This document shows, piece after piece, positions 34,009 to 42,156 of a stretch of DNA of 64,000 nucleotides. The position numbers were made by a program, and so were the translations under genes. Numbering within the stretch: position 1 is the first letter of the stretch; each line of letters starts with the position of its first letter. The DNA comes from Gordonia sediminis (GTDB lineage: Bacteria > Actinomycetota > Actinomycetes > Mycobacteriales > Mycobacteriaceae). The notes under the pieces are model-generated. The model was not told where the DNA came from. It worked only from the letters and a program-made list of their open reading frames with translations, and made no database searches. The stretch lies in NCBI GenBank assembly GCA_004193205.1, contig RZUM01000006.1, positions 310,001 to 374,000 of the forward strand. The letters are read 5' to 3'.

Positions 34009-35657
34009 GACGGGTCCTTCCCCTGGAGGTCGTCGACAAGTTGTTTGCCGACGCGAAGAGCGAGAGCGGTGATCGTGCAGGTGGGGTTGGCCGATCCCGA
34101 GGTGACGAAGATACTGCCGTCGGCCAGGTAGAGGTTGGCCACATCGTGGGCCCGACCGTAGGAGTCGACGACCGAGGTGGCAGCGTCGTCACCCATGCGG
34201 GCGGTACCCAACAGGTGGCCGGGCTGATCCACCCACAGCTCCTGGGTGATGATGCGAGTGGCACCGGCCGCCTGATGTGCCTCCACCATCCGGTCGACCG
34301 TGAAACGCAATATTTTCCAAGTGTTTTCGCTGACGGTGTACTCGACCTTGGGTGCCGGCAGCCCGTCGGAGTCGACCTGATCGGCAGACAGCGTCACCCG
34401 ATTGTGCTCCTCGGGAAGATCCTCGGTGTTGGCCGCCCACAACACACCGCGCGATGCCGAGCGGGCGACATCGTGGATCGGCTCGCCCCACAGCTCGTCG
34501 AAGTCGAGATCGGTACGGTGTGCCTCGATCACATTCAAGGGACCCGGCGTCGGAAGTGCGTGCAGCTTCGCTCCCCGCACGAAGTCACGCGAAGGGTCGG
34601 TCTCGTAGAACTCCATGGAATGGATCAGCTGTCCCGCGGGCCCGCGCCAGCTTTCGAGCTCGTCCTCGTAATAGCCCAGCGCGGTGCAGTTGGGATGGAG
34701 CATGAGGTTACGTCCGACCAGGCCGGAGCTGTTCGCCAGACCGTCGGGATGGGCGTCGTCGGCCGACATCAACAACAAGCGCGGCGTGCCGATACCGTTG
34801 GCGCACAACACAACCGATCTTGCCGGCTGATAATGGACGGTACCGTTGCGGTCGATCCATTCCACACCGGTCGCGTTTCCGGCGTCGTCGGTGACGACTT
34901 TGCGTACCCGCGCACCGGTTTCGATGCGGGCCCCCGCCTGTTGTGCCTGTGGCATATAGATGAGATCGAACGACGCCTTGGCACCTTGCGGGCATCCCCA
35001 CTCACACACTCCCCACCGGCCACACTGTTCTAGTGTCTTGTTCTTCTGACTGGGGATCGCGTTGGTGCCGGGCCACCAGTGCCAGCCGAGCTTGTTCGCT
35101 CCTTCAACGGCTTTGAGCCCTGGCTTGCCCAGCGGCTGTGGTGGCAGCGGATATTCCAGTCCGTCCGGGTAGGCAGTGTCACCGTCGAGGCCCGATACCC
35201 CGATGAACGCGTCGACCTCATCATGGTATGGCTTGAGGTCGTTGTACGAGATCGGCCAATCATCGGCGACACCGTCGAGAGTCTTGACCCGAAAATCCGA
35301 GGGCAACAATCGCGGCCACTCGGCGCCGTAGAAGAGCGATCCGCCGCCTACGGCGTTGAACATCACCGGCCACATGTCCGAGTCGGTGACATCGACAGGA
35401 TAATCCGACGGCAACGCCCGGACATTCGGGTCATGTGCCCAGTCGTGTTGAATCAGCAGCTCCCACTCCGGCTGATTGGCCGGGAAGTCACTCGGGTTGA
35501 CCCAGTCTCCCTGCTCGAGGCAGACGACGCTGAGTCCGGCGACCGCCGCGGTGTGGGTGACAACCGATCCGGACGGACCCGCGCCGACGACAACGACGTC
35601 GACGCCGTCGTCGACGACGTCCACGGGCGCGGTGGCCAGGGATTGCTGCTCGGCCAT
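34005..35657 (-). CDS. GMC-family FAD oxidoreductase (module B)
   Basis: A 550-residue paralogue of 1869-3497. FAD loop VVVVGAGPSGSVV is at about 20-32, the Cys-rich CGRWGVCEWGCPQGAK segment is in the middle, and GHLLGTARMGDD and NPTCTITALALRVGKQL are at the C-terminus. Large stretches such as LPSDFR-K-LDGVADDWPISY and DGLANSSGLVG are nearly shared with module A, so the two enzymes probably act on related substrates. No TTGTCGACAA site was found before it, so it may have a separate promoter in 35658-35752. No signal peptide is visible; the electron acceptor is unknown. Confidence 0.88.
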   Translation of the reverse strand: MAEQQSLATAPVDVVDDGVDVVVVGAGPSGSVVTHTAAVAGLSVVCLEQGDWVNPSDFPANQPEWELLIQHDWAHDPNVRALPSDYPVDVTDSDMWPVMFNAVGGGSLFYGAEWPRLLPSDFRVKTLDGVADDWPISYNDLKPYHDEVDAFIGVSGLDGDTAYPDGLEYPLPPQPLGKPGLKAVEGANKLGWHWWPGTNAIPSQKNKTLEQCGRWGVCEWGCPQGAKASFDLIYMPQAQQAGARIETGARVRKVVTDDAGNATGVEWIDRNGTVHYQPARSVVLCANGIGTPRLLLMSADDAHPDGLANSSGLVGRNLMLHPNCTALGYYEDELESWRGPAGQLIHSMEFYETDPSRDFVRGAKLHALPTPGPLNVIEAHRTDLDFDELWGEPIHDVARSASRGVLWAANTEDLPEEHNRVTLSADQVDSDGLPAPKVEYTVSENTWKILRFTVDRMVEAHQAAGATRIITQELWVDQPGHLLGTARMGDDAATSVVDSYGRAHDVANLYLADGSIFVTSGSANPTCTITALALRVGKQLVDDLQGKDPS

Positions 35658-35752
35658 GGGATACTCATTTCTGTTGGGCTGTATGAGTTTTGGTTGCGGT
35701 GGGGCAAGTCAGTGGATTCAGTGTGCCACTTCACGGCCCGTTGAGTTGGGGG

Positions 35753-35791
35753 TTCGGGGGCGGCCGCACGACGACATCGGCCGCCCCCGAA
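35753..35791 (-). terminator. Terminator hairpin after the module B SDR
   Basis: TTCGGGGGCGGCCG and its perfect complement enclose an 11-base loop (14-bp stem). It lies just downstream of the SDR stop (35799) and before the GMC promoter. Confidence 0.75.
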
Positions 35792-35798
35792 GCTCATG

Positions 35799-36557
35799 TC
35801 ACGCGCCGGCGAGCACTCCGCCGTCGACGACGAACGCGGTTCCGGTGATGGCCGTGGACCGATCGGACAGCAGGAATGACACCGAGTGCGCGATCTCGAT
35901 CGGCAGGATGGCGCGGCCGATCGGCTGGAAGTCAGGCAGGCCCGCCTCGAGTTCTTCGCGGCCACCGAGTGCGGTGTAGTGAGGCACGTTCAGCGGGGTG
36001 TCGACGAATCCGGGGCACAGCGTGTTCACGCGAATGCCCTGCGCGCCGAAGTCGAGTGCGACCGCCTTGGACAGCGTCAGCACCGCACCCTTGCTCGCGG
36101 TGTAGGTGGTCAGCATCTTCTCCGCGCCGATCGAGTTGATCGATCCGAAATTGACGATCGAGCCGCCGCCGACCTTGAGCATCTCCGGGATGGCGTACTT
36201 GGTTCCGAGGAACACTCCCTTGACGTTGACGTCGAAGGTCTTCTGGTAGTCCTCGACCGACGCGTCGAGGATGGTGCCCGGCTTGAGCACTCCCGCGTTG
36301 TTGACGATGCCGTCGAGCTTGCCGAACTTCTCCACCGTGAAGTCGATGAGGCCCTTGACCTGCTCTTCGTCTGTGACGTCGACAACCTTGCCGATCAGCC
36401 GGTCACTACCGATCTCCAGCTTCCCCAGTCCCGCCTCGGAATGCACGGTCGCGACGACCTGCGCCCCTTCGTCGTGCAGGTGCAGCGCGGTGTCGAGACC
36501 GATGCCACCGCCCGCTCCGGTGATGATGACGGTCTTGCCAGCGAGCAGGTCGCCCAT
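35799..36557 (-). CDS. Short-chain dehydrogenase/reductase (module B)
   Basis: A 252-residue classical SDR with the cofactor loop TGAGGGIG (about 13-20), NNAG, and the YTASK catalytic pair preceded by FGSINS. It ends with GTAFVVDGGVLAGA. AGGAGT precedes the ATG at 36557; the longer frame runs through the promoter. A perfect TTGTCGACAA site 33 bases upstream places it in the GntR regulon. It is a single-gene unit closed by a terminator. It is the counterpart of the SDR at 16747-17535, which stands under the other module's palindrome. Substrate unknown; possibly the ketone or alcohol partner of the GMC enzyme. Confidence 0.87.
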   Translation of the reverse strand: MGDLLAGKTVIITGAGGGIGLDTALHLHDEGAQVVATVHSEAGLGKLEIGSDRLIGKVVDVTDEEQVKGLIDFTVEKFGKLDGIVNNAGVLKPGTILDASVEDYQKTFDVNVKGVFLGTKYAIPEMLKVGGGSIVNFGSINSIGAEKMLTTYTASKGAVLTLSKAVALDFGAQGIRVNTLCPGFVDTPLNVPHYTALGGREELEAGLPDFQPIGRAILPIEIAHSVSFLLSDRSTAITGTAFVVDGGVLAGA

Positions 36558-36589
36558 GAGTACTCCTAAGTCAGAGGTGCGTTGTTCTC

Positions 36590-36599
36590 TTGTCGACAA
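36590..36599. promoter_or_regulatory. TTGTCGACAA candidate GntR operator, SDR promoter
   Basis: A perfect copy of the palindrome, flanked by TTCTC and TACAAC, close to the SDR start where a repressor would block transcription or translation initiation. Confidence 0.65.
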
Positions 36600-36678
36600 T
36601 ACAACACTAGTTTTGAAGTGTCCAGGGTCACTTTGGCGAATCTTGGTGGCTCGCCGACCGAGAATTCGCAGCACAACA

Positions 36679-36712
36679 CAGACCCCTGCCGCCTGGAGGC
36701 GGCAGGGGTCTG
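36679..36712 (-). terminator. Terminator hairpin after the second alpha/beta hydrolase
   Basis: CAGACCCCTGCCGCC and its perfect complement enclose a TGGA tetraloop (15-bp stem). It lies 44 bases downstream of the hydrolase stop at 36757. Confidence 0.82.
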
Positions 36713-36756
36713 GATGGGCGACGAATGTCGGTGTTCGATGTGCTCGAGGTGTCGCG

Positions 36757-37557
36757 TCAGCCGGAGACCGCGTGTGAAACGTCATCCGCCGAAACGGCTT
36801 CGAGGAGAAAGTCACACACGACATCCGCTGCTTCCTGATGACAGGTGTCGTTCAGCACGTCGTGGAACCCGCCGTCGATACACTGGAACCGCGCGTTCGG
36901 AAATGTTCGCGACCATCGAACAGCGTTGTCCGCCGATGCTATTTCATCGTTCTCGCCATTGACCATGAGAATCGGGAGCGTCATGGTGTCAGCTCGCCGC
37001 CGAATCTCGGTGATTGCGTCGATGTAGCATCTGTCGATCGCTTCCGGTGGGATCGGACCGCGGTAGATCAGCGGATCCACTTCGACAGCGTCGAGATAGG
37101 CTTCGTCCCGGGACATTTCCGGCGGTCCGTCAGGAAAGTTGCGCTCCATATGGCCAAGTTCGCGATCCAACGGAGTGCCACACAGGACGAGGCGGTCGAA
37201 ATCCTCTGGGTGACCGCTGACGTAGAAGGCGGAAGTCAAGCCGCCCAACGAATGTCCCACCAATGCGGTGGGCAGCCCCGGTGAGCGGTCGGCTGCGACA
37301 GCGAGCAGCCGCTCGATATTCCGGGCCGCGCCGGGAATGTCGCACATGGAAACCGGATCGCCCCCGGTGTGCCCGTGACCGAGGTGATCGAGGCCCCACA
37401 CCTCGATCCCGCGCTGATTGAGCGCTGACGCGAACCGGTGATAGAGTCCCGAGTGCTCTCCACGGCCGTGCAGGAGAAGCACTTTCAGGATTGCCGGGCG
37501 AGAGGGCGTCCAGCGTCTGTAGTAGAACGAGCCGTCCTCGTGAGCGACGAATGGCAT
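36757..37557 (-). CDS. Alpha/beta hydrolase, monoacylglycerol lipase-like (second copy)
   Basis: A 266-residue serine hydrolase closely patterned on 17776-18558: LLLHGRGEHSGLYHR, DHLGHGHTGGDP and the GHSLG elbow with Ser103 at the same residue number. The Asp in VNGENDEI and the His in GGFHDVLND complete the triad. The ATG at 37557 is chosen because it begins the shared MPF sequence. It follows the MFS transporter by 55 bases, so it belongs to the RbsD-like/MFS operon rather than to the GntR-regulated set. It may release the transported compound from an ester. Confidence 0.84.
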   Translation of the reverse strand: MPFVAHEDGSFYYRRWTPSRPAILKVLLLHGRGEHSGLYHRFASALNQRGIEVWGLDHLGHGHTGGDPVSMCDIPGAARNIERLLAVAADRSPGLPTALVGHSLGGLTSAFYVSGHPEDFDRLVLCGTPLDRELGHMERNFPDGPPEMSRDEAYLDAVEVDPLIYRGPIPPEAIDRCYIDAITEIRRRADTMTLPILMVNGENDEIASADNAVRWSRTFPNARFQCIDGGFHDVLNDTCHQEAADVVCDFLLEAVSADDVSHAVSG

Positions 37558-37612
37558 GATGATCTCCGACCTTTGACGTCGACGGACAGTCGATCTGCCC
37601 GCCTTTCTACGG

Positions 37613-38965
37613 TTAGTTCGCGACCAACGGCTTCGGGGCGGCGACTCGCTTCGCGGTTGTGACTTCATCGAGAAGCGCATTGGGTGTCTTCGAGTAGTTC
37701 TTCAGCGTGAGCGCTGAAACTCCCGCGATGAGACACCACACCAGCGTGGACACCGACATCCACAAGCGATCGCCGTGGGTTGCTTCCATGACTGTCGCCG
37801 CGAGCACCGGAGAAAGCCCACCACCGATCGCCGATCCGAGCGAGAACGAAACGCCCATGCCCGAGTATCGAATGCGGTGCGGAAACTGCTCACTCAAGAA
37901 AGCCAGAATGCCGCCGTACATGAGAACGATTGAAATCGCGACCAACGCCACCAGTGGATAGACCAGGCCGCCTTCGCTCGTCGGCACCTTGAAGAAGAAG
38001 AGGGTGAAAGACACTGCGGTGCAGGCAGCACCGAGAACGACGAGATACTTACGATTGGTCTTGTCGGACAGTATCGCAACGAGCGGCACAAGCGGAATGA
38101 TCAAGATCTGGAAGAGGAGCTGTGCGCGAAGAGTTTCGGCTGCCGTGAACCCATTCACCTTCATGTAGCTGAGGAAGTAGACGGCACCGATACCCGAGCA
38201 AGCGCCATAGCCGAGATACACGCCCATGCAACCAAAGAATGGCCGTTTGTAGTCTCGCAGAACTTCTCGCAGAGGAACATCGGGGATATCCTCGCGCTCC
38301 GCATACTCTTCCTTCTCCATGCCGACGATTCCGCGGCGTGCGAACCAGACGAAGGCCAAGATCAGGGCACCGAGAAGGAACGGAATTCGCCACGCCCACT
38401 GCTCCATGGCGTCACTGCTCAGCACAAATGTGAGCGCCATGAAGACGAACACCGCAAGTGTTGCGCCCATCCCCGAACCCAGAGATGTGAAACTCCCGTA
38501 CAGTCCGCGCTTGCCATCTGGGGCCGCTTCCATACCGAAAACCGCCGATCCAGGCATCTCGGCGCCGGCGGCGAAGCCCTGAATGAGCCTCAAGACCAAC
38601 AAGATGATCGGCGCCCAGACTCCGATGGTTGCGTAATTGGGCACCAACCCGATCGCGACCGTGGAGAGACCGAGGATGATCATGGTCACGAAGAGCACTC
38701 GCGCACGACCGATCTTGTCGCCGAAGTGACTGAAGACCAAAGATCCCAGAGGCTTCACCAGTGAGCCTGAAGCAAAGGTCGCGAACGAGAGAATAATTCC
38801 GATTCCCGGCGAGACATCCGGGAAGAACTGCTTGTTGAACACCAGTGCCGCGGCGAGACCGTACAGCGCATAGTCGTAGTACTCGAGGGTCGAACCACCA
38901 GCCGTTACGGCAAGCACTCGGGCCCGAGAAAGGCGGCCCGCGCGGATGCCGATTTCTTGTGTCAT
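37613..38965 (-). CDS. MFS transporter, metabolite:H+ symporter (MHS) type
   Basis: A 450-residue, 12-helix transporter. LEYYDYALYGLAAALVFNKQFFP (residues about 26-48) and GSLVFSHFGDKIGRAR (first loop MFS motif) are typical of the MHS group (ShiA, KgtP, ProP-like), which takes up organic acids or zwitterions with protons. The ATG at 38965 has GAGG before it; the upstream in-frame ATG at 39022 is less likely. It is 89 bases after the RbsD/FucU-like gene and 55 before the hydrolase. The substrate cannot be inferred beyond a small polar metabolite. Confidence 0.87.
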   Translation of the reverse strand: MTQEIGIRAGRLSRARVLAVTAGGSTLEYYDYALYGLAAALVFNKQFFPDVSPGIGIILSFATFASGSLVKPLGSLVFSHFGDKIGRARVLFVTMIILGLSTVAIGLVPNYATIGVWAPIILLVLRLIQGFAAGAEMPGSAVFGMEAAPDGKRGLYGSFTSLGSGMGATLAVFVFMALTFVLSSDAMEQWAWRIPFLLGALILAFVWFARRGIVGMEKEEYAEREDIPDVPLREVLRDYKRPFFGCMGVYLGYGACSGIGAVYFLSYMKVNGFTAAETLRAQLLFQILIIPLVPLVAILSDKTNRKYLVVLGAACTAVSFTLFFFKVPTSEGGLVYPLVALVAISIVLMYGGILAFLSEQFPHRIRYSGMGVSFSLGSAIGGGLSPVLAATVMEATHGDRLWMSVSTLVWCLIAGVSALTLKNYSKTPNALLDEVTTAKRVAAPKPLVAN

Positions 38966-39054
38966 GGGTACCTCTTGTGAATGGATCGAATCATCGGTCG
39001 AGGGTGCAGAGATGTGTGTCATCAGTGAAGTCCGGGTTCAGTCGATGGTTTCAA

Positions 39055-39519
39055 CTACTTGGATGCGAGCAGTCGCTGTGGGTCGATTGGTGCGCTCGAG
39101 TAGCCCGCGATGAGCACCACGTTGCCGTGAACGGAGTAGTCACCCAACCGGACCAGCACCTTTACCTTCTCTCGCAGGTTGTAGTAGTCCGGCTTGTAGG
39201 GAATCTCATGAACGTTCTCCTCGCCCACGACCGCCGACACGAGATCCCTGCCCGTCGGATTGGCCTCGGCCATCTCGGCCGTGACGAAGACCGCTTCGAA
39301 ATCACCCACGTGCCACAGCGCCGGCAAAACGTCACCCAGACTCGGCACACCGGTCACGACGCTGAGATCGATGTATTCCACGGCACTGGACAGTGGGGTG
39401 ATGCTCTGCTCGTCAGTTGGGCTCCCGGCGTCGGCCAAGAGCAGCATGTCGCCGTGCCGAAGCGAGGCGACGATCGCCGCCAGTCGTTGGTTGAGAATCC
39501 TCACCTTTGGGTCACTCAC
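39055..39519 (-). CDS. RbsD/FucU family protein
   Basis: A 154-residue protein with the RbsD/FucU signature: ILNQRLAAIVASLRHGDMLLLADAGSP at the N-terminus (family: His-Gly-Asp and Ala-Asp-Ala-Gly), IDLSVVTGVPSLGDVL, and a C-terminal VRLGDYSVHGNVVLIAGYSS. RbsD and FucU are sugar pyranase/mutarotase enzymes that equilibrate ring forms of ribose or fucose. The start is a GTG with AGGGAG 8 bases before it. Its operon partners are an organic-solute MFS transporter and an ester hydrolase rather than an ABC sugar importer, so it probably handles an unusual sugar or a sugar-like substrate. Confidence 0.82.
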   Translation of the reverse strand: MSDPKVRILNQRLAAIVASLRHGDMLLLADAGSPTDEQSITPLSSAVEYIDLSVVTGVPSLGDVLPALWHVGDFEAVFVTAEMAEANPTGRDLVSAVVGEENVHEIPYKPDYYNLREKVKVLVRLGDYSVHGNVVLIAGYSSAPIDPQRLLASK

Positions 39520-40375
39520 CGCGAAACTCCCTGTGCATATCGTCGATTGTTAATTGGCTAGGCCAGTGTGCACTCGAGGCTCCCCCAGTGTCAAGGGTCA
39601 CTCGACGGCCAAACCATGCTGGAGGTAACTCTGCGTTGCCTGACCGATGCTCACCGACATCAAGCGTCCGCGTTGGGGCATCTGCCGTCGGGGAACTTCT
39701 GCGCGAACGCCGCGTGCTCATCGTCAGGTCTGGCGCTGGCCCGTCACCGACCCGCCTGGCGTTCGACACCGTGATCTCCAGCCCCTGCAGTCGTTCACCG
39801 ACAAGACGATCACCGACCGGCCGACTTCGGGCCACCCCGGCGCACACATGCACAGAGAAGGGTGCGCATAGTGCTCCGGCCACACCTCCCCCATCACGAA
39901 GGCATCCCGGTACCCGTCCCGCGGTCGACTCGAGGTCGCCGCCATGGGCGTCATCGTCCCGAATGACGACACCACGTTCTGGCAGTTTCCGCATCGAAGG
40001 CGGCGGCGCGAGACATCAGCGGTGTGATGTCGCCAACGAGCGCTGACCAATAGTGACCCGACACACGAATTCCTTCTCAATGATTGAGAAGGCGGTAGTT
40101 CAACTGTTGTCGGTTTCGCGATTCTTGTCTGACCGCGAACAAGGAAGGGATCATGAGCCGCCACACCGACCAGGGCAGCAACACGCTTCTCATGGTGACG
40201 ACTCCTCGACAACACCCGGGGGCGAATCCGCTCCGCTCCGGATGAACTCATGAATTAGTACCCGCTGCAAGGCGATTGGCGACCATCCGTTTGACTACAA
40301 CGGCTGGCGATCTTTGATGGGCGGCGCCGACTCACCTCCATCCATCAGCAGCCCCGACACACCAGGGAGTACATC
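39520..40375. other. Gene-poor interval of about 850 bases
   Basis: No reading frame here has a recognisable product, a good ribosome site and normal codon use. Frames of 100-180 residues exist on both strands (for example - strand 39512-39994 and 39724-40251) but I recognise no family; they may be shadows or remnants. The interval separates the module B block from the AAHS transporter and contains the palindrome at 40072-40092. Confidence 0.5.
40072..40092. promoter_or_regulatory. Perfect 21-bp palindrome with 10-bp arms
   Basis: CCTTCTCAAT, one central base, then ATTGAGAAGG. Odd-centred dyads of this length and AT content usually bind a dimeric regulator. It lies 284 bases before the AAHS transporter start, rather far for its operator. 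No second copy was noticed in the window. Confidence 0.5.
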
Positions 40376-41746
40376 TTGACCACTGACCTACGGCGCAGTA
40401 TCGACGAGGGACGCATGTCCCGATATCAATGGACCGCGATCGCCATCTGCATCTCACTCAACGTCCTCGACGGCTACGACGTCCTCGCCATGGCGTTCAC
40501 CTCGACGTCGGTGTCTGACGATTGGCATCTGTCAACCAGCGCCCTGGGCCTGCTCCTGAGCGCCGGCTTGCTCGGTATGGCAATTGGATCGCTGGGACTG
40601 GCACCGCTGGCCGACATCGTCGGGCGACGCAAGGTCATCCTGGCCTGCCTGACGCTGTCCTCGACGGGTATGTTTCTGTCGGCGATGACCCAGAACGCCA
40701 CCCAACTCGGCCTCCTACGAGTTCTCACTGGCATCGGCATCGGCGGAATTCTCGCATGCAGCAACGTCATCGGCGGCGAGTTGGCCTCGAGCAGGTGGCG
40801 CGGGCTCGCGGTTAGCCTCAACTCGACCGGCTACGCCGTCGGCGCAACCGTCGGCGGCATTGCCGCGCTGCTTCTCGTCGACACCTTCGGATGGCGGTCG
40901 GTCTTCGTCGTCGGCGGCAGCGGGACCGCCTTGCTGATCCCGCTGCTCCTGTTGCGACTGCCCGAGTCGATCGACTTCCTCCTCGTCCGGCAGCCCGCAG
41001 GCGCCCTTGACCGCATCAACGCCTTTGCCAATCGCATTGGTCATGCACCGCTCCACGAGCTACCGGCCTTGACCGGCACCGATACCACCAAATCCAGCGT
41101 ATTCGACACGGCCCGCCAGCTCTTCGATCGTCAGAACCGACGAACCACCCTATTCGTCTGGGCCGCATTCTTCTTCGCGATGTTCGGCTTCTACTTCGTC
41201 ACAAGCTGGACACCGAAACTCCTCGTCGAGGCCGGCATGTCGGCGAAGCAAGGCATTACCGGCGGCATGGTCCTCAACCTCGGCGGCATCCTCGGCACCT
41301 GCCTCCTCGGAGCACTGGCCGCACGCTTCCGGATTGCGAAAGTGCTCGTCGCATACTTCATCGTGTCCGCTGGACTCATGACCATCTTCGTCCCCTCCGC
41401 CGCCGCGTTCACTCTTGCCCTCGCCGTCGGCTTCGGGCTGGGTGTCGCCGTCAACGGTTGCATCGCAGGGCTTTACGCCGTGACGACGACCTCGTACTCC
41501 GCGCCTGTCCGAGCTACCGGCGTGGGGTGGGCCATCGGCATCGGACGCATCGGAGCAATCCTCTCCCCGCTGGTCGCGGGCGCACTGCTCGACGCCGACT
41601 GGTCACCCGCCTCGCTGTATATCCTGATGGCCGTTCTATTCGTCGCGGCTGCTGCCGCGGTGATGGCCATGTCGGCGACGAACGGGGCAACAACCTACGG
41701 CACGACCGCTGTGAGCAGCCTCCAGGCCGACCTGACACGAAACTGA
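40376..41746 (+). CDS. MFS transporter, aromatic acid:H+ symporter (AAHS) type
   Basis: A 456-residue, 12-helix transporter. LNVLDGYDVLAMAFTSTSVSDDW in the first helix (with the DGYD motif), LGLAPLADIVGRRKVI in the first loop, and a long central loop mark the AAHS group (PcaK, BenK-like), which imports aromatic acids. The TTG start at 40376 has GGGAG just before it; an ATG at 40415 with GAGGGA is an equally good alternative and would remove 13 residues. It is a single gene closed by a hairpin. It may supply the ring-cleavage genes further along (47.8-64 kb), but none of the candidate IclR operators lies before it. Confidence 0.86.
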   Translation: MTTDLRRSIDEGRMSRYQWTAIAICISLNVLDGYDVLAMAFTSTSVSDDWHLSTSALGLLLSAGLLGMAIGSLGLAPLADIVGRRKVILACLTLSSTGMFLSAMTQNATQLGLLRVLTGIGIGGILACSNVIGGELASSRWRGLAVSLNSTGYAVGATVGGIAALLLVDTFGWRSVFVVGGSGTALLIPLLLLRLPESIDFLLVRQPAGALDRINAFANRIGHAPLHELPALTGTDTTKSSVFDTARQLFDRQNRRTTLFVWAAFFFAMFGFYFVTSWTPKLLVEAGMSAKQGITGGMVLNLGGILGTCLLGALAARFRIAKVLVAYFIVSAGLMTIFVPSAAAFTLALAVGFGLGVAVNGCIAGLYAVTTTSYSAPVRATGVGWAIGIGRIGAILSPLVAGALLDADWSPASLYILMAVLFVAAAAAVMAMSATNGATTYGTTAVSSLQADLTRN

Positions 41747-41791
41747 CTCGCCTACCGGAGTGCGCTGCCTGTCAGGCGTTCGATCAACAGG

Positions 41792-41820
41792 TGCCCGTCG
41801 AGCCCAAAACTCGACGGGCA
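41792..41820 (+). terminator. Hairpin terminator after the AAHS transporter
   Basis: TGCCCGTCGAG and its exact complement enclose a 7-base CCCAAAA loop, 45 bases after the transporter stop. No U-run follows. Confidence 0.68.
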
Positions 41821-41919
41821 TCGGCGCTCTAGGTCTGGGTCACCGCCATCGGTCGAACCTCTCCGCCTACGAGAGCATCTGCTATCACTTCTACAAACTG
41901 ATATCAGAGATAGGGCGAC

Positions 41920-42156
41920 ATGGCGGCGATCACCGTGCGGGGACTCTCGGACGAGACCCATCGGGCATTGAAGGCGTTTGCAGCGCAACATAATCGGAGC
42001 ACAGAGGCAGAAGTACGGGCCATTCTCGATGACGCCGTCTTGCCGGCCGAACGCGTAAAGCTGGGGACACTGCTGGCCGAAATCGGCAAGGAGGCGGGAA
42101 TCGGCATCGAGATCGAACGCAATCGCAAACCTGACGAGTCAATCAGTTTCTCATGA
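41920..42156 (+). CDS. FitA/VapB-like ribbon-helix-helix antitoxin
   Basis: A 78-residue protein beginning MAAITVRGLSDETHRALKAF, followed by AEVRAILDDAV, which is the ribbon-helix-helix pattern of FitA-type antitoxins (a beta strand then two helices). The C-terminal tail would wrap the toxin. Its stop overlaps the start of a PIN-domain toxin by ATGA, the usual arrangement of a type II toxin-antitoxin pair. It should neutralise the toxin and repress its own promoter. It appears intact, whereas the toxin is interrupted. Confidence 0.85.
   Translation: MAAITVRGLSDETHRALKAFAAQHNRSTEAEVRAILDDAVLPAERVKLGTLLAEIGKEAGIGIEIERNRKPDESISFS

Noticed and set aside
39512-40251. Several - strand frames of 100-180 residues in the gene-poor interval
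   Set aside because: No family motif, no good ribosome site and Arg/Pro/Gly-rich composition typical of shadow frames in GC-rich DNA. Kept only as an unexplained interval.
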